A stretch of 64,000 bases of DNA. It comes from Polynucleobacter brandtiae. Its GTDB lineage: Bacteria; Pseudomonadota; Gammaproteobacteria; Burkholderiales; Burkholderiaceae. Within the stretch, counting starts at the first letter, position 1. Each line of letters begins with the position of its first letter. Position numbers and translations under genes: made by a program. The stretch lies in NCBI RefSeq assembly GCF_002797575.1, contig NZ_PGTX01000001.1, positions 682,001 to 746,000 on the forward strand, given 5' to 3'. Shown here one piece after another: positions 16,914-25,645 of this stretch. Under the pieces are notes generated by a model. It had not been told where the DNA came from, did not search any database, and saw only the letters and a list, made by a program, of their open reading frames with translations.

Positions 16914-17933
16914 ATGGTAGCGATGACTATAAAACCCTCCTCCTCCCGAAACAAGATCAAAATTAATATCGTGACTCCTGCTCCGGTAGGCAGCCTACAT
17001 GGCAATCGCATTACTGCTCAGCGTTGGGATAGATTTTTAAAGAAATTAGGCTACTCATCTCGAATAACTGAGTCATGGGCTCAAGGCGATACAGACCTTC
17101 TCATTGCACTACATGCTTATCGAAGCCATGACTCCATTTTGCGCTTTAAGCAAAAGTACCCTCATAAGCCTGTCATTTTGATGATGACAGGGACTGATCT
17201 TTATCGAGATATCAAACAACATCCCGAGGTACTGATCTCAATGCAGCTGGCGGATAAGATCGTATTACTCCAGTCGGCCGCTATGGAAATCATCCCTAAG
17301 GCACTACAGAAGAAGGTGCATGTCATTTATCAATCAGTGAAGGCAATTTCGCGTAAGCCCCTCTTAAAGCGGTGTTTTCTGGTTAGTGTTATCGGTCATC
17401 TACGCCCAGAGAAAGATCCTTTTTGCACCGCACGCTGTCTTGCAGAGCTTCCCTCTGAGAGCGTTATTCGCGTTCAGCACTTAGGTAAAGCCATGAGTCC
17501 CGATATGCGGCAGATGGCAATCAGATATCAAGCTAAACTCCCCCGTTATGAATGGCTGGATGAAGTGAGTCATGCCCAAGCATTGCAGAGGCTGGCGCGC
17601 AGTCATCTCATGGTAATTACCAGCCTCATGGAGGGGGGAGCTCATGTTGTATCCGAAGCGATTGCAATTGGGGTACCGGTAGTTGCCTCTGACATTCCTG
17701 GAAATCGGGGGCTACTAGGTGAGTCTTATTCTGCTTACTTCCCTGTGGGTGATGAAAAAGCTTTAGCTGCTTTACTTCATCGAGCTGAAACTGAGCCTCG
17801 GTTTTATCGATCCCTAGAAAAACAGATTCATGCACGCCAAAGCTTAATAAAGCCCGCTTTTGAAATGCGCTCTATCCAATCTTTAGTAAATTCCGTCTTA
17901 CTGAGCACTGGCATAACACACCAAAAAGTGTGA
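16914..17933 (+). CDS. senB: SenB-type selenosugar synthase (glycosyltransferase, TIGR04348-like)
   Basis: 339 residues, GT-B glycosyltransferase. NIVTPAPVGSLHGNRITAQRW near the start is the mark of the TIGR04348/SenB family; the donor-binding end is SLMEGGAHVVSEAI (about 238-251) with GVPVVASDIPGN. SenB joins selenophosphate to a UDP-sugar to give a 1-seleno-sugar, the selenium donor for SenA (published selenoneine pathway). The cluster here also has selD, egtD and senA on the opposite strand, which supports the call. Its last 36 bases overlap the end of egtD, tail to tail. An alternative ATG lies three codons downstream. Confidence 0.85.
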   Translation: MVAMTIKPSSSRNKIKINIVTPAPVGSLHGNRITAQRWDRFLKKLGYSSRITESWAQGDTDLLIALHAYRSHDSILRFKQKYPHKPVILMMTGTDLYRDIKQHPEVLISMQLADKIVLLQSAAMEIIPKALQKKVHVIYQSVKAISRKPLLKRCFLVSVIGHLRPEKDPFCTARCLAELPSESVIRVQHLGKAMSPDMRQMAIRYQAKLPRYEWLDEVSHAQALQRLARSHLMVITSLMEGGAHVVSEAIAIGVPVVASDIPGNRGLLGESYSAYFPVGDEKALAALLHRAETEPRFYRSLEKQIHARQSLIKPAFEMRSIQSLVNSVLLSTGITHQKV

Positions 17934-18821
17934 GTTTGAATCAGTCCAAGTCTGCGCACTCTTAAAGCCTGCGTCCAGCAGCATCTGCGTAAAATTGGCA
18001 ATCGTATATTTGTAGCTATTTTCCGTATGAATAAGCGCGTCCTTCTGAAATGACTGCTTCCCACTGGGCCAAGATACCTGGACATCACGTACGGCACGTA
18101 AGTACATCTCAATGCGTGAAAGAGATTCATTAAATATAGCGTGGTGCTCCCAATCGCGTACATCAAAGTTAGCATTAATCAATCGATTAATGTGAAGCAA
18201 TGCATTGAGATTAAAGGCTGAGGTTACTCCAAGAGAGTCGTTATAAGCACGATGCAGCACCTCCCGATCTTTGATCAGATCCACACCAATTAACAGGCCA
18301 CCAGCACCTTGACATACCTTAGCGATATTCTCAAAAAATCGTTTTGCACTCTCAGTATCAAAATTACCAATAGACGACCCTGGATAAAAGAATGTTTTAC
18401 GCTGATTGATGAGATCCGGAAAATCCAAAGGCTGAATTAAGTCAAAGGCCTGTGCCTGCATCTCAATCATCGGAAACCGTTTTTGCAAATCTGCCACCGC
18501 AGACTCTAAAAACGCTTTAGAAATATCGAGTGCCCGATACTGTTTTGGCTTGATTGAATCAAATAACGCGCTGGCTTTTGCGCAATTGCCTGCACCGAGG
18601 TCTAGCAGCACATCGCACTGACCAACGGCAAGGGCAATTGCCTGACTATTGGCCTCCATAATAGACTTCTCAGTACGGCTTGGGTAATACTCATCCAACA
18701 AGGTAATCACCTCAAACAAGCGAGAGCCAATATCGTCATAAAAAAACTTAGGAGAAATCGATGGCGTACTTGCCTGCAGTCCAGAGATAATTTCTTGAGT
18801 GGTGTCTGAAGCCTGAGTCAT
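17898..18821 (-). CDS. egtD: L-histidine N-alpha-methyltransferase (hercynine synthase)
   Basis: 307 residues. The EgtD signature FFYDDIGSRLFEVITLLDEY (about 26-45) with YYPSRTE follows, then the SAM site LLDLGAGNCAKA (about 72-83) and FYPGSSIGNF (about 145-154). It trimethylates histidine to hercynine, the scaffold for ergothioneine and selenoneine. The C-terminal RIEMYLRAVRDVQV and E-N-S-Y-K segment fits the histidine-binding part. It is last in the seven-gene minus-strand run, six bases after the second permease gene, and overlaps senB end to end. Confidence 0.92.
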   Translation of the reverse strand: MTQASDTTQEIISGLQASTPSISPKFFYDDIGSRLFEVITLLDEYYPSRTEKSIMEANSQAIALAVGQCDVLLDLGAGNCAKASALFDSIKPKQYRALDISKAFLESAVADLQKRFPMIEMQAQAFDLIQPLDFPDLINQRKTFFYPGSSIGNFDTESAKRFFENIAKVCQGAGGLLIGVDLIKDREVLHRAYNDSLGVTSAFNLNALLHINRLINANFDVRDWEHHAIFNESLSRIEMYLRAVRDVQVSWPSGKQSFQKDALIHTENSYKYTIANFTQMLLDAGFKSAQTWTDSNSHFLVCYASAQ

Positions 18822-18827
18822 GATTTA

Positions 18828-19670
18828 TTAACCTAAGTTATGCATTTGTATTCGGCGTAATCGATTGCTGATGGCGTCCACTAAAAAAACTAGTAGCAAC
18901 ATAGCAATAATTACAGTGGAGGCTTTTGGTTCACGCAGCAAAGATAATTCATAAAACAGCATTTGCCCTAAACCACCGGCCCCAACAAACCCTAAAATCG
19001 TCGCCATTCGGATATTCATTTCCCAACGATAAAGGCTATAGGATAGGAGTTGTGGTGCTATGCCTGGGAAGGTGGCGTATAAGAAAGCGTCTATGGGCCC
19101 TGCGCCGCTGAGGGTTAATGCATTACTGGCGGCAGGCGGATAATTCTCTAAAGTCTCGCCAAATAAACGCCCAAGCACCCCGGTAGTATGTAAAGTCAGG
19201 GCAAGTGTTCCAGCAAACGGACCAAGCCCTACTGCCAACACCATTAAAACTGCCCAAACTAGTTCTGGCACAGAACGTAAAAAATTACACATAAAACGAG
19301 CGACAACTTTCGCGGGCAAACCAAAGCGCCCCGCCACTGGTAATGCTAGGCCGATACTCAGTACAGCAGCGGTCAGGGTAGCTAAGGCAGAAATAGCAAT
19401 GGTTTCTAAAAAACCGGCACCAATTTTCCTCAAGAAATCATCACTAAGGTCTGGTGGGAAAAATCGCCCCACAAACCCAAATAGGCTACTCAATGCCTCA
19501 CTGGTAAATAAAGCAGCAGGATTAAGCGAGAGATACATAAAACTCAGTACAGTTAAGCCCAAGATGAGGCCCAAGGTAATCAGGCATCGGATGCAATACA
19601 GACGGGCAGGCTCAGTGCCAATTGAATGGATGACAGTTTTGATCGCTTCACTATTGGCCTGTATCTTCAT
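18828..19670 (-). CDS. PhnE-like ABC permease of the selenium cluster (second copy)
   Basis: 280 residues with about six transmembrane helices and the PhnE-type cytoplasmic coupling segment around SRPSGAGPIDAFLYA-like text (seen: LSGAGPIDAFLYATFPGIAP, about 191-210), then ILGFVGAGGLGQMLFYEL (about 235-252). It forms the membrane channel with the upstream paralogue (19667-20509), whose stop it overlaps by four bases. PhnE-type permeases carry phosphonate, phosphite or phosphate; position between egtD and selD argues for a selenium oxyanion or related compound (inference). Confidence 0.8.
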   Translation of the reverse strand: MKIQANSEAIKTVIHSIGTEPARLYCIRCLITLGLILGLTVLSFMYLSLNPAALFTSEALSSLFGFVGRFFPPDLSDDFLRKIGAGFLETIAISALATLTAAVLSIGLALPVAGRFGLPAKVVARFMCNFLRSVPELVWAVLMVLAVGLGPFAGTLALTLHTTGVLGRLFGETLENYPPAASNALTLSGAGPIDAFLYATFPGIAPQLLSYSLYRWEMNIRMATILGFVGAGGLGQMLFYELSLLREPKASTVIIAMLLLVFLVDAISNRLRRIQMHNLG

Positions 19671-20509
19671 TCGAGCTGCTTTCGAATGAACAAGCTAATA
19701 TAGTCAGCCAAAAGAACAAGGCCAAGAAACACTATCAGGATGGTGGAGACCTCACCACCGTTGAGCATCTTCATCGACTGATCCATCAGCTGCCCAAGAC
19801 CGCCCGCTCCCACAAAACCCATAATGACGGACGCCCTGACGGCACACTCCCAACGATAAACCGTGTAAGAAGCTAATTCCTGCGCACAGCCTGGCAACAT
19901 TCCATAAAAGAAGGCCGCTAAGCGACCCCCACCAGCTAGTAAGATCGCCCTTGCTGGCAAAGTATTACCTGACTCTAAAATCTCAGAGTAGACCTTAGCC
20001 AACATACCGCCATAAGTAATGGCAATAGCAAGCACCCCTGCAATGGGGCCCAGTCCAAAAATTCTTACTAACAATAAGGCCCAAACAATCTCGGGAATTC
20101 CCCGTAACACCAACATCAAAAAGCGAGCAAGCCAGCGAACACTTTGCGCAAAAGGATGATACGAGGCAGGGCCAATTCTAGAAATGGATAGGCTATAAGA
20201 AATAATCAGTCCTAAAGGTGCCGCTATTACTAACGCTAAAGCGATACCTGCTGTCGCCATTGCTAAGGTTTGGATCGTTGCCGTCAACACCAATTCCAAA
20301 AAATCTACCTGTAGATTGGGCGGAAAGAATTGAATTAGAAAATCACCAAACACCCGAATATTATTGGGGTCCAGCAACAACAAGGGATTGAACTGTGCCA
20401 ACTGCAGCAGAGGCCACAACAAGCAGAGTCCCAAGACTATTCCCAAAAGGCGATAGGGGGCAGCAGGATCAAGGGTGCCTAGGTAAGATCGAGTTACTGT
20501 GGTCGCCAT
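19667..20509 (-). CDS. PhnE-like ABC permease of the selenium cluster (first copy)
   Basis: 280 residues, same length and plan as the next gene, so the two are a tandem duplication that probably form a heterodimer. Seen: LVLRGIPEIVWALLLVRIFG (about 133-152), LLAGGGRLAAFFYGMLPG (about 189-206) and IMGFVGAGGLGQLMDQS. Identity to the second copy is moderate by eye, so the duplication is old. It overlaps that copy by four bases and follows the ATPase gene by 12 bases. Confidence 0.8.
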   Translation of the reverse strand: MATTVTRSYLGTLDPAAPYRLLGIVLGLCLLWPLLQLAQFNPLLLLDPNNIRVFGDFLIQFFPPNLQVDFLELVLTATIQTLAMATAGIALALVIAAPLGLIISYSLSISRIGPASYHPFAQSVRWLARFLMLVLRGIPEIVWALLLVRIFGLGPIAGVLAIAITYGGMLAKVYSEILESGNTLPARAILLAGGGRLAAFFYGMLPGCAQELASYTVYRWECAVRASVIMGFVGAGGLGQLMDQSMKMLNGGEVSTILIVFLGLVLLADYISLFIRKQLE

Positions 20510-20521
20510 ATTGCAGACTCT

Positions 20522-21301
20522 TTAGGCAATGGTGGGGTGATTTTGCATCGGAAGCATCCCCATTTCAGAGGAATACAGTTGTTTGAGTAAGTCTTGCGTA
20601 ACTTTCTCAGCAGGAAGATCAAAGGCAATTTCACCATTGCGAACACCAATAATGCGAGGAAACCAGCGTAGGGCTACATCTACAGCATGCAGGCTAGCCA
20701 CTAGAGTAATCTTTCTCTCCTTAGCCTCATTCATCAGCTCACTAATAATGAGATCCGATAAAACGGGATCCATAGCGGATATTGGCTCATCCGCCAACAG
20801 CAGATCAGGTGCTTGATATAAAGCCCTTGCCACTCCTACCCTTTGCAATTGGCCGCCTGATAGACAATCACACCGCTCAAATAGCCGATCCGATAAATCT
20901 AATCGCTCCAGGCAGGCGCGGGCACCAGCAATATCCAAGGGATAGATCAGAGAGACGATGGATTTCCATAGTGGCCATTGACCGAGGCGCCCTGCCAAAA
21001 TTGCCGTTATCACACGCTGACGTGATGGAATGGGTGGAGCCTGATGAACTAGACCGATGCGCGAACGCAGTCGCTTGAGTTCACCGCTTGACAAGCTCCA
21101 CGGATTCTTCCCATTGAGTGCTACAGAGCCACCAGTTGGCTTTAAAGCGGTAACTAAGATGCTGAGTAAAGATGTCTTACCCGAGCCCGATGCCCCAATC
21201 ACTGCAATGCACTCCCCAGCTTTAGCCGAAAGAGTGATGTTCTTAAGGGCTTGAACGCCATTTGTATGCTGAAAACTGAGCTGCTGTACTGAAAAATCCA
21301 T
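20522..21301 (-). CDS. PhnC-like ABC transporter ATP-binding protein
   Basis: 259 residues. Walker [10 protein letters not shown] is at 36-44, the signature [16 protein letters not shown] at about 144-159, Walker B LLLADEP at about 166-172 and the switch His in SLHAVD. Closest to the phosphonate importer ATPase PhnC. It energises the two PhnE-like permeases downstream. It begins 45 bases after the binding-protein gene and has a run of acidic and Gly residues typical of importers rather than exporters. Confidence 0.85.
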   Translation of the reverse strand: MDFSVQQLSFQHTNGVQALKNITLSAKAGECIAVIGASGSGKTSLLSILVTALKPTGGSVALNGKNPWSLSSGELKRLRSRIGLVHQAPPIPSRQRVITAILAGRLGQWPLWKSIVSLIYPLDIAGARACLERLDLSDRLFERCDCLSGGQLQRVGVARALYQAPDLLLADEPISAMDPVLSDLIISELMNEAKERKITLVASLHAVDVALRWFPRIIGVRNGEIAFDLPAEKVTQDLLKQLYSSEMGMLPMQNHPTIA

Positions 21302-21346
21302 TTGCTTATTTAACTTTTTCTTAATGACTTACTTGGCTCACCGGAG

Positions 21347-22210
21347 TTATTTAATTAAACCGGCAGATTGCGCAGCTTTTTCAATATCGTCATAGTTTGA
21401 AGACTTGGTAGTCACATACTTAGTCGCACGCTGTAAGTCCATTAACTCCTTATAACTAGGATTACTGGCCTCTAATTTTAGGAATGCATTGCTAATTTTT
21501 TTGACCAGTGCAGGATCCAGGTCTCCACGAACAGTCCAGTTGTAATCAAAATAAGTTGGCGTTGTAGAAAGCACTTTTACTTTCAATGCATTGGGATTTT
21601 TTGACTCAAGCAATTTATCCCACACAGAGATATTCAATGCGCCAACATCTGCTTTACCACTAGCTACGAACGCTACGGTTGCATCGTGTGCACCTGAGAA
21701 AGCAATATTCTTAAAATCTTTATCTGGGTTTACGCCAGCTTGCATTAAGAAGTAGCGCGGCATTAGGTGGCCAGAAGTCGATGATGGTGAACCAAACGCA
21801 ATGGTGCCGCCCTTAAGCTTGAGCTCAGGCAAAGTCTTGACAGTGCTGTCAGCCGGGACGATGAACACGCTTCTGAATTTTTCATCTTCTACGCGTTGAA
21901 TGATCGGTAATGCTGTTCCATTTGTTCTAATTTTTGTCTGAACATAGGTAAAGCCACCAAGCCAAGCCATATCAATCTTTTTAGTTGCCAAAGACTCAAC
22001 AACAGCAGCGTAGTCAGTCACGGGAGTGAACTCTACTTTCATCCCAGTCTCTGCTGCTAAATAATCACCCAAAGGCTTAAATTTGCGCTGCAGTTCTGTT
22101 GGCGCCTCATCAGGAATAGCAGAGATTCGCAAAACATTTTGGGCGTTTGCCTGTAAACCCATCACACCAAAAATAAAACAAGCCGCAGCATATCGAAGAA
22201 ACGTTTTCAT
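21347..22210 (-). CDS. PhnD-like periplasmic binding protein (putative selenate ABC family)
   Basis: About 287 residues with a signal peptide (to about ANA in LQANAQ). The mature region NVLRISAIPDEAPTELQRKF, then PLGDYLAAETGMKVEFTP, WLGGFTYVQ and FGSPSSTSGHLMPRYFL are the PhnD/phosphite-binding plan, with SSTSGH as the oxyanion loop. As I recall this sub-branch is labelled a putative selenate transporter (TIGR04553) because it occurs beside orphan selD. The ligand is not proven. ATG at 22210 chosen over an upstream TTG because it opens the signal peptide. Confidence 0.8.
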   Translation of the reverse strand: MKTFLRYAAACFIFGVMGLQANAQNVLRISAIPDEAPTELQRKFKPLGDYLAAETGMKVEFTPVTDYAAVVESLATKKIDMAWLGGFTYVQTKIRTNGTALPIIQRVEDEKFRSVFIVPADSTVKTLPELKLKGGTIAFGSPSSTSGHLMPRYFLMQAGVNPDKDFKNIAFSGAHDATVAFVASGKADVGALNISVWDKLLESKNPNALKVKVLSTTPTYFDYNWTVRGDLDPALVKKISNAFLKLEASNPSYKELMDLQRATKYVTTKSSNYDDIEKAAQSAGLIK

Positions 22211-22263
22211 ATTAATTTTCAATTTCTGAATAATTTCAATAGAAGTAAAAAAGTTAAAGTTGT

Positions 22264-23304
22264 TTACGCGACTGAGACCCCAGATCCCAAGACGAACTGG
22301 CCAATCTTTTTCGCGCTATTAAATCCACCTGCCTGCAAAATAGAGAGTACTTCTGCTTCTGCTTCTGGCGCACAAGAAATCAATAATCCACCGCTGGTCT
22401 GGGGGTCCGTTAAGACATTCTGTTGCCAAAGCGCGATATGCTGAGCTAGCTTCACCTCGTCGCCAAATCCAATCCAGTTACGAGTAGACGCCCCCGTATA
22501 AATATCTGCCTGAACTAATTTGATTGCCTCTTCCACTACCGGAATGGCATTCCATTCCAGCTGCGCCTCTAATTTAGCGCCTCTTGCTAGCTCGAGAAGG
22601 TGTCCAGCTAAGCCAAAGCCAGTCACATCTGTTAAGGCATGTACGCTATCGAGCTGGGCCAATGCCACACCTGGTTTATTGAGCTTTGTTGTTAAGGCAA
22701 TCATCTCTTGGTAGCCGGCATCTGAAAGTTTTTCTTGCTTTAATCCAGCAGACAAAATCCCAACCCCCAATGGCTTACTCAAAATAATACTGTCGCCTAA
22801 TTGGGCGCCGCTGTTCCGCTTGAGTTTTTTAGGATCCACCACGCCAATCGCGACTAGGCCATAAATAGGCTCAACTGTGTCTATGGAGTGACCACCGGCA
22901 ATCATGATGCCGGCATCGTTGCAAACAGATTCTCCACCTGCCGTAATCTGCTGAATAACCTCTAGTGGCAAAACATTGATGGGCATGCCCAACAAAGCAA
23001 GTGCAAATAAGGGCTGAGCGCCCATGGCATAGATATCTGAAATGGCATTGGTTGCTGCAATCCGACCAAACTCAAATGGATCATCCACAATTGGCATAAA
23101 AAAATCGGTAGTCGCCACAATCGCCTGGTTCTCATTGATCTGATAAACAGCTGCATCTTCGTTATTGTCAGACCCAGCTAGTAATGCAGCAGGGATATTG
23201 CGGATTGGTGAAGCTTTCAGAATATCGCTGAGAACGCCCGGCGCAATTTTGCAGCCACAGCCGCCGCCGTGAGATAAAGAGGTGAGACGACCGTTATAGG
23301 ACAT
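22264..23304 (-). CDS. selD: Selenide, water dikinase (selenophosphate synthase)
   Basis: 346 residues. The active-site loop SHGGGCGCK (11-19) has cysteines at 16 and 18 and the catalytic lysine at 19; the cysteine codons are ordinary TGT and TGC, so no selenocysteine is needed. Also seen: TTDFFMPIVDDPFEFGRIAA (about 65-84), GGHSIDTVEPIYGL and LTDPQTSGGLL (about 300-310). It makes selenophosphate from selenide and ATP. No selA, selB, tRNA-Sec or selU is in the window, so here it most likely serves selenoneine (SenC role). Confidence 0.93.
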   Translation of the reverse strand: MSYNGRLTSLSHGGGCGCKIAPGVLSDILKASPIRNIPAALLAGSDNNEDAAVYQINENQAIVATTDFFMPIVDDPFEFGRIAATNAISDIYAMGAQPLFALALLGMPINVLPLEVIQQITAGGESVCNDAGIMIAGGHSIDTVEPIYGLVAIGVVDPKKLKRNSGAQLGDSIILSKPLGVGILSAGLKQEKLSDAGYQEMIALTTKLNKPGVALAQLDSVHALTDVTGFGLAGHLLELARGAKLEAQLEWNAIPVVEEAIKLVQADIYTGASTRNWIGFGDEVKLAQHIALWQQNVLTDPQTSGGLLISCAPEAEAEVLSILQAGGFNSAKKIGQFVLGSGVSVA

Positions 23305-23352
23305 AAATATTCATTTAATTGAGAGATTGATTAAGGAAGTAGCTTACTCAAT

Positions 23353-24510
23353 TTAGAGCAAACACGTACGAAAGCCGCAAAAGTGATCGCTGCGGCTAGG
23401 TTTATAAAAATTACGCAGTGCCGGACGTCGCATACGCTCAGGCGTGTAGGCGCTCCACCCTTTAAGCACTTGATAGCTACCATCAAACCAAGGCTGGGAA
23501 TAATCCGCGTAAGGATCCGCCGTAAAGCCCGGGAACGGTGCAAAGACGCTGGTAGTCCATTCCCATAAATTGGAAGCCTGCCATACCTGGCTCTCTTGTG
23601 ACAGTAGTAAGCTTAATTCATACTCGGTAGGCATGCGAACGCCTGCCCACTGACAATATTGCTCAGCATCTGCATAAGCGATGTTGCGAACCGGCTCATG
23701 AGGGATGAGTGGACTCCATTGATCAAAAGTACGCTCCATCCAGACTGCACCTTCTTTTTTCCAATGCCCCAGAGGAATTAAAGGGTTGATCTTTGATTGA
23801 TTCTGATCTGACTCAAGAAACGCTAAGTAAGCAGCATTACTGACGGCCTGCTGTGCAATAGAAAAGGCAGGTACAGCTACTGGATGCTCCCACTTCTCAT
23901 TATCAAAGATAAAGCCGCTGTACGGCCTTGAACCTGCAAACACCGTAGTCTCTGCAAATGTAATATAGGCATTAGAGGGGGATGTGGATGGCGAGACCTC
24001 TTTTTTACCGAAGCGCTCAAACGGAGCGGCATACCCTAGCGTATGCCACATATAGGCGAATGCTTCATTATGCATATCTTGATGAAAGATCGCCAGCTGA
24101 ATAAAGTACAGATCCTCTGCTGATAAGGCCTGCTTCAAGAGACATTGGGTGCGCCAGACGACTTGTGCATTAAATTCTAGCAATGCATCAATTGAGGGCA
24201 TTGCAATGCTCCACCGATCGGCATGAGCAATATCTGAGGAATTGAACCAATAATCGGCATTTTGTAAAGCAGATGGGGATTGATCGCTACCCTTGCGCTG
24301 AACCCAAAATTCATGGAACCAGGTGAGGTGCCCAAATTCCCAATAGGGAGGATTCACAATATCAAGTTGCGGGACCAATTCTTGACCAGCTTGCAGATTT
24401 TTCAGAATCGAACATGTCAGCGCATTGGATTCTCCCAGCCATTGAGCTAAAAGTAGTGGATCTGGAGAGGGGCCATAGCAGTGGTGATCCGGCAAGGGAA
24501 GATCGTACAT
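23353..24510 (-). CDS. senA: SenA-type selenoneine synthase (EgtB-like)
   Basis: 385 residues, a DinB-like N-terminal domain plus a sulfatase-modifying-factor-type C-terminal domain, the EgtB plan. Candidate iron ligands are His61 in EFGHLTWFHEFW and the pair His143/His147 in IFHQDMHNEAF. The C-terminal domain ends NLWEWTTSVF, RRPALRNFY and DHFCGFRTCLL. EgtB joins gamma-Glu-Cys or Cys to hercynine; SenA instead uses a selenosugar. The choice of SenA over EgtB rests on its genomic partners SenB and SelD and the absence of EgtC/EgtE. It is the first gene of the seven-gene run, divergent from the LON-domain gene 53 bases away. Confidence 0.85.
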   Translation of the reverse strand: MYDLPLPDHHCYGPSPDPLLLAQWLGESNALTCSILKNLQAGQELVPQLDIVNPPYWEFGHLTWFHEFWVQRKGSDQSPSALQNADYWFNSSDIAHADRWSIAMPSIDALLEFNAQVVWRTQCLLKQALSAEDLYFIQLAIFHQDMHNEAFAYMWHTLGYAAPFERFGKKEVSPSTSPSNAYITFAETTVFAGSRPYSGFIFDNEKWEHPVAVPAFSIAQQAVSNAAYLAFLESDQNQSKINPLIPLGHWKKEGAVWMERTFDQWSPLIPHEPVRNIAYADAEQYCQWAGVRMPTEYELSLLLSQESQVWQASNLWEWTTSVFAPFPGFTADPYADYSQPWFDGSYQVLKGWSAYTPERMRRPALRNFYKPSRSDHFCGFRTCLL

Positions 24511-24563
24511 CCTCTTATTTTAGAGCTATGCCAGCAAAACTTCCCTAAATCCTTTACATTTGA

Positions 24564-25211
24564 ATGATGACTAATACCATTGCCGACACGCAAACAATTC
24601 CCTTATTTCCCCTAGGCACCATTCTTTTTCCAGATGGCATCATTGCCTTGAAAATTTTTGAAGCGCGCTATCTCGATATGATGAAGCGCTGTCTTCGCGA
24701 AAAAACAGAATTTGGCGTCATCAGCATCGTTAATGAAGATAATCTGAGCTCAGATAACCCATTAGCGGCTTTCTCTCCAATGGGTACGCTTGCTCAAATT
24801 GAAGACTTTGACCCCATTCAGCCCGCCTTGTATATGACCAAGTCCTTCGGCACCAGACGCTTTAAGCTTATCAGCGCCAAACAAGAAGCAGACGGTCTGT
24901 GGTTGGGGGAGGTAGCGATGATGGATAACGATCCCCTCATGGCAATTCCACCAGAACATCAGAAAGTAGCTACCCTCTTAGAAGAAATCATCTCGGTGAT
25001 TAAGAAAGAAGATTTATTGGGCGATGCTCCATTTAAAGAGCCATATAAGATGGATGACTGCGGCTGGGTGTCGAATCGACTCGCGGAGCTTTTACCAATC
25101 TCATTAGCGCAAAAGAATCATTTGCTCTCTCAAACCAATCCCAGAATCCGACTGGATCTCGTCACTGAAATTATTGAAGATGACCAACTAAAGAATGTCA
25201 TTGTTCACTAA
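24564..25211 (+). CDS. LON peptidase substrate-binding domain protein
   Basis: 215 residues. IPLFPLGTILFPDGIIALKIFEARYLDMMK at the start is the LON N-domain (PUA-like) pattern, and MGTLAQIEDFDP follows; there is no AAA or protease domain, so this is the stand-alone LON-domain family, thought to bind unfolded or damaged proteins or act as a ligase-adaptor relative. Two adjacent ATG codons (24564, 24567) are both possible starts. It shares a stop/start TAATG with the SemiSWEET gene and is divergent from senA. Confidence 0.8.
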   Translation: MMTNTIADTQTIPLFPLGTILFPDGIIALKIFEARYLDMMKRCLREKTEFGVISIVNEDNLSSDNPLAAFSPMGTLAQIEDFDPIQPALYMTKSFGTRRFKLISAKQEADGLWLGEVAMMDNDPLMAIPPEHQKVATLLEEIISVIKKEDLLGDAPFKEPYKMDDCGWVSNRLAELLPISLAQKNHLLSQTNPRIRLDLVTEIIEDDQLKNVIVH

Positions 25212-25489
25212 TGGATTTCGATAACATCCTGGGCTTCATAGCAGCTGCCATTACGACTGCAGCCTTCATTCCGCAAACCTATCGCTCAATCACTACCCGC
25301 GATCTGTCGGGCATCTCATTGGGAATGTATACCGCATTTACATTCGGAGTCTTTTTGTGGATCATTTATGGCATTCGGATCGGTAGTGGCCCTATTCTGG
25401 TCGCCAATATCATTACCTTTGGCTTATCTGCCACTATTCTGTATCTTAAAATTGAACATTTACGTAACTCTGATCAGAAATATCACTGA
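25211..25489 (+). CDS. SemiSWEET family sugar transporter
   Basis: 92 residues with three transmembrane helices and the PQ-loop motif FIPQTYRSITTRDLSGIS (about 22-39), the hallmark of bacterial SemiSWEETs, which dimerise to move sugars across the inner membrane. The first base of its start overlaps the LON-gene stop (TAATG), so they are coupled. The substrate is unknown. Confidence 0.85.
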   Translation: MDFDNILGFIAAAITTAAFIPQTYRSITTRDLSGISLGMYTAFTFGVFLWIIYGIRIGSGPILVANIITFGLSATILYLKIEHLRNSDQKYH

Positions 25490-25645
25490 ATTAAAGCAAT
25501 ATAGCCTAATGATCGTTGCTGGTGAGGCCTATATTCCAGCTGAATATAAGTGCATCACTTTTTAATCGCTTGCAATACGCACAATAGGACTACAGTAATG
25601 AGTGATCTACAAAATCATGTCCCCTTACCTTCAGGAAAATAAATA

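Noticed and set aside
22264..23304. Selenocysteine in SelD
   Set aside because: Active-site residues are TGT and TGC cysteine codons; no in-frame TGA and no SECIS needed.
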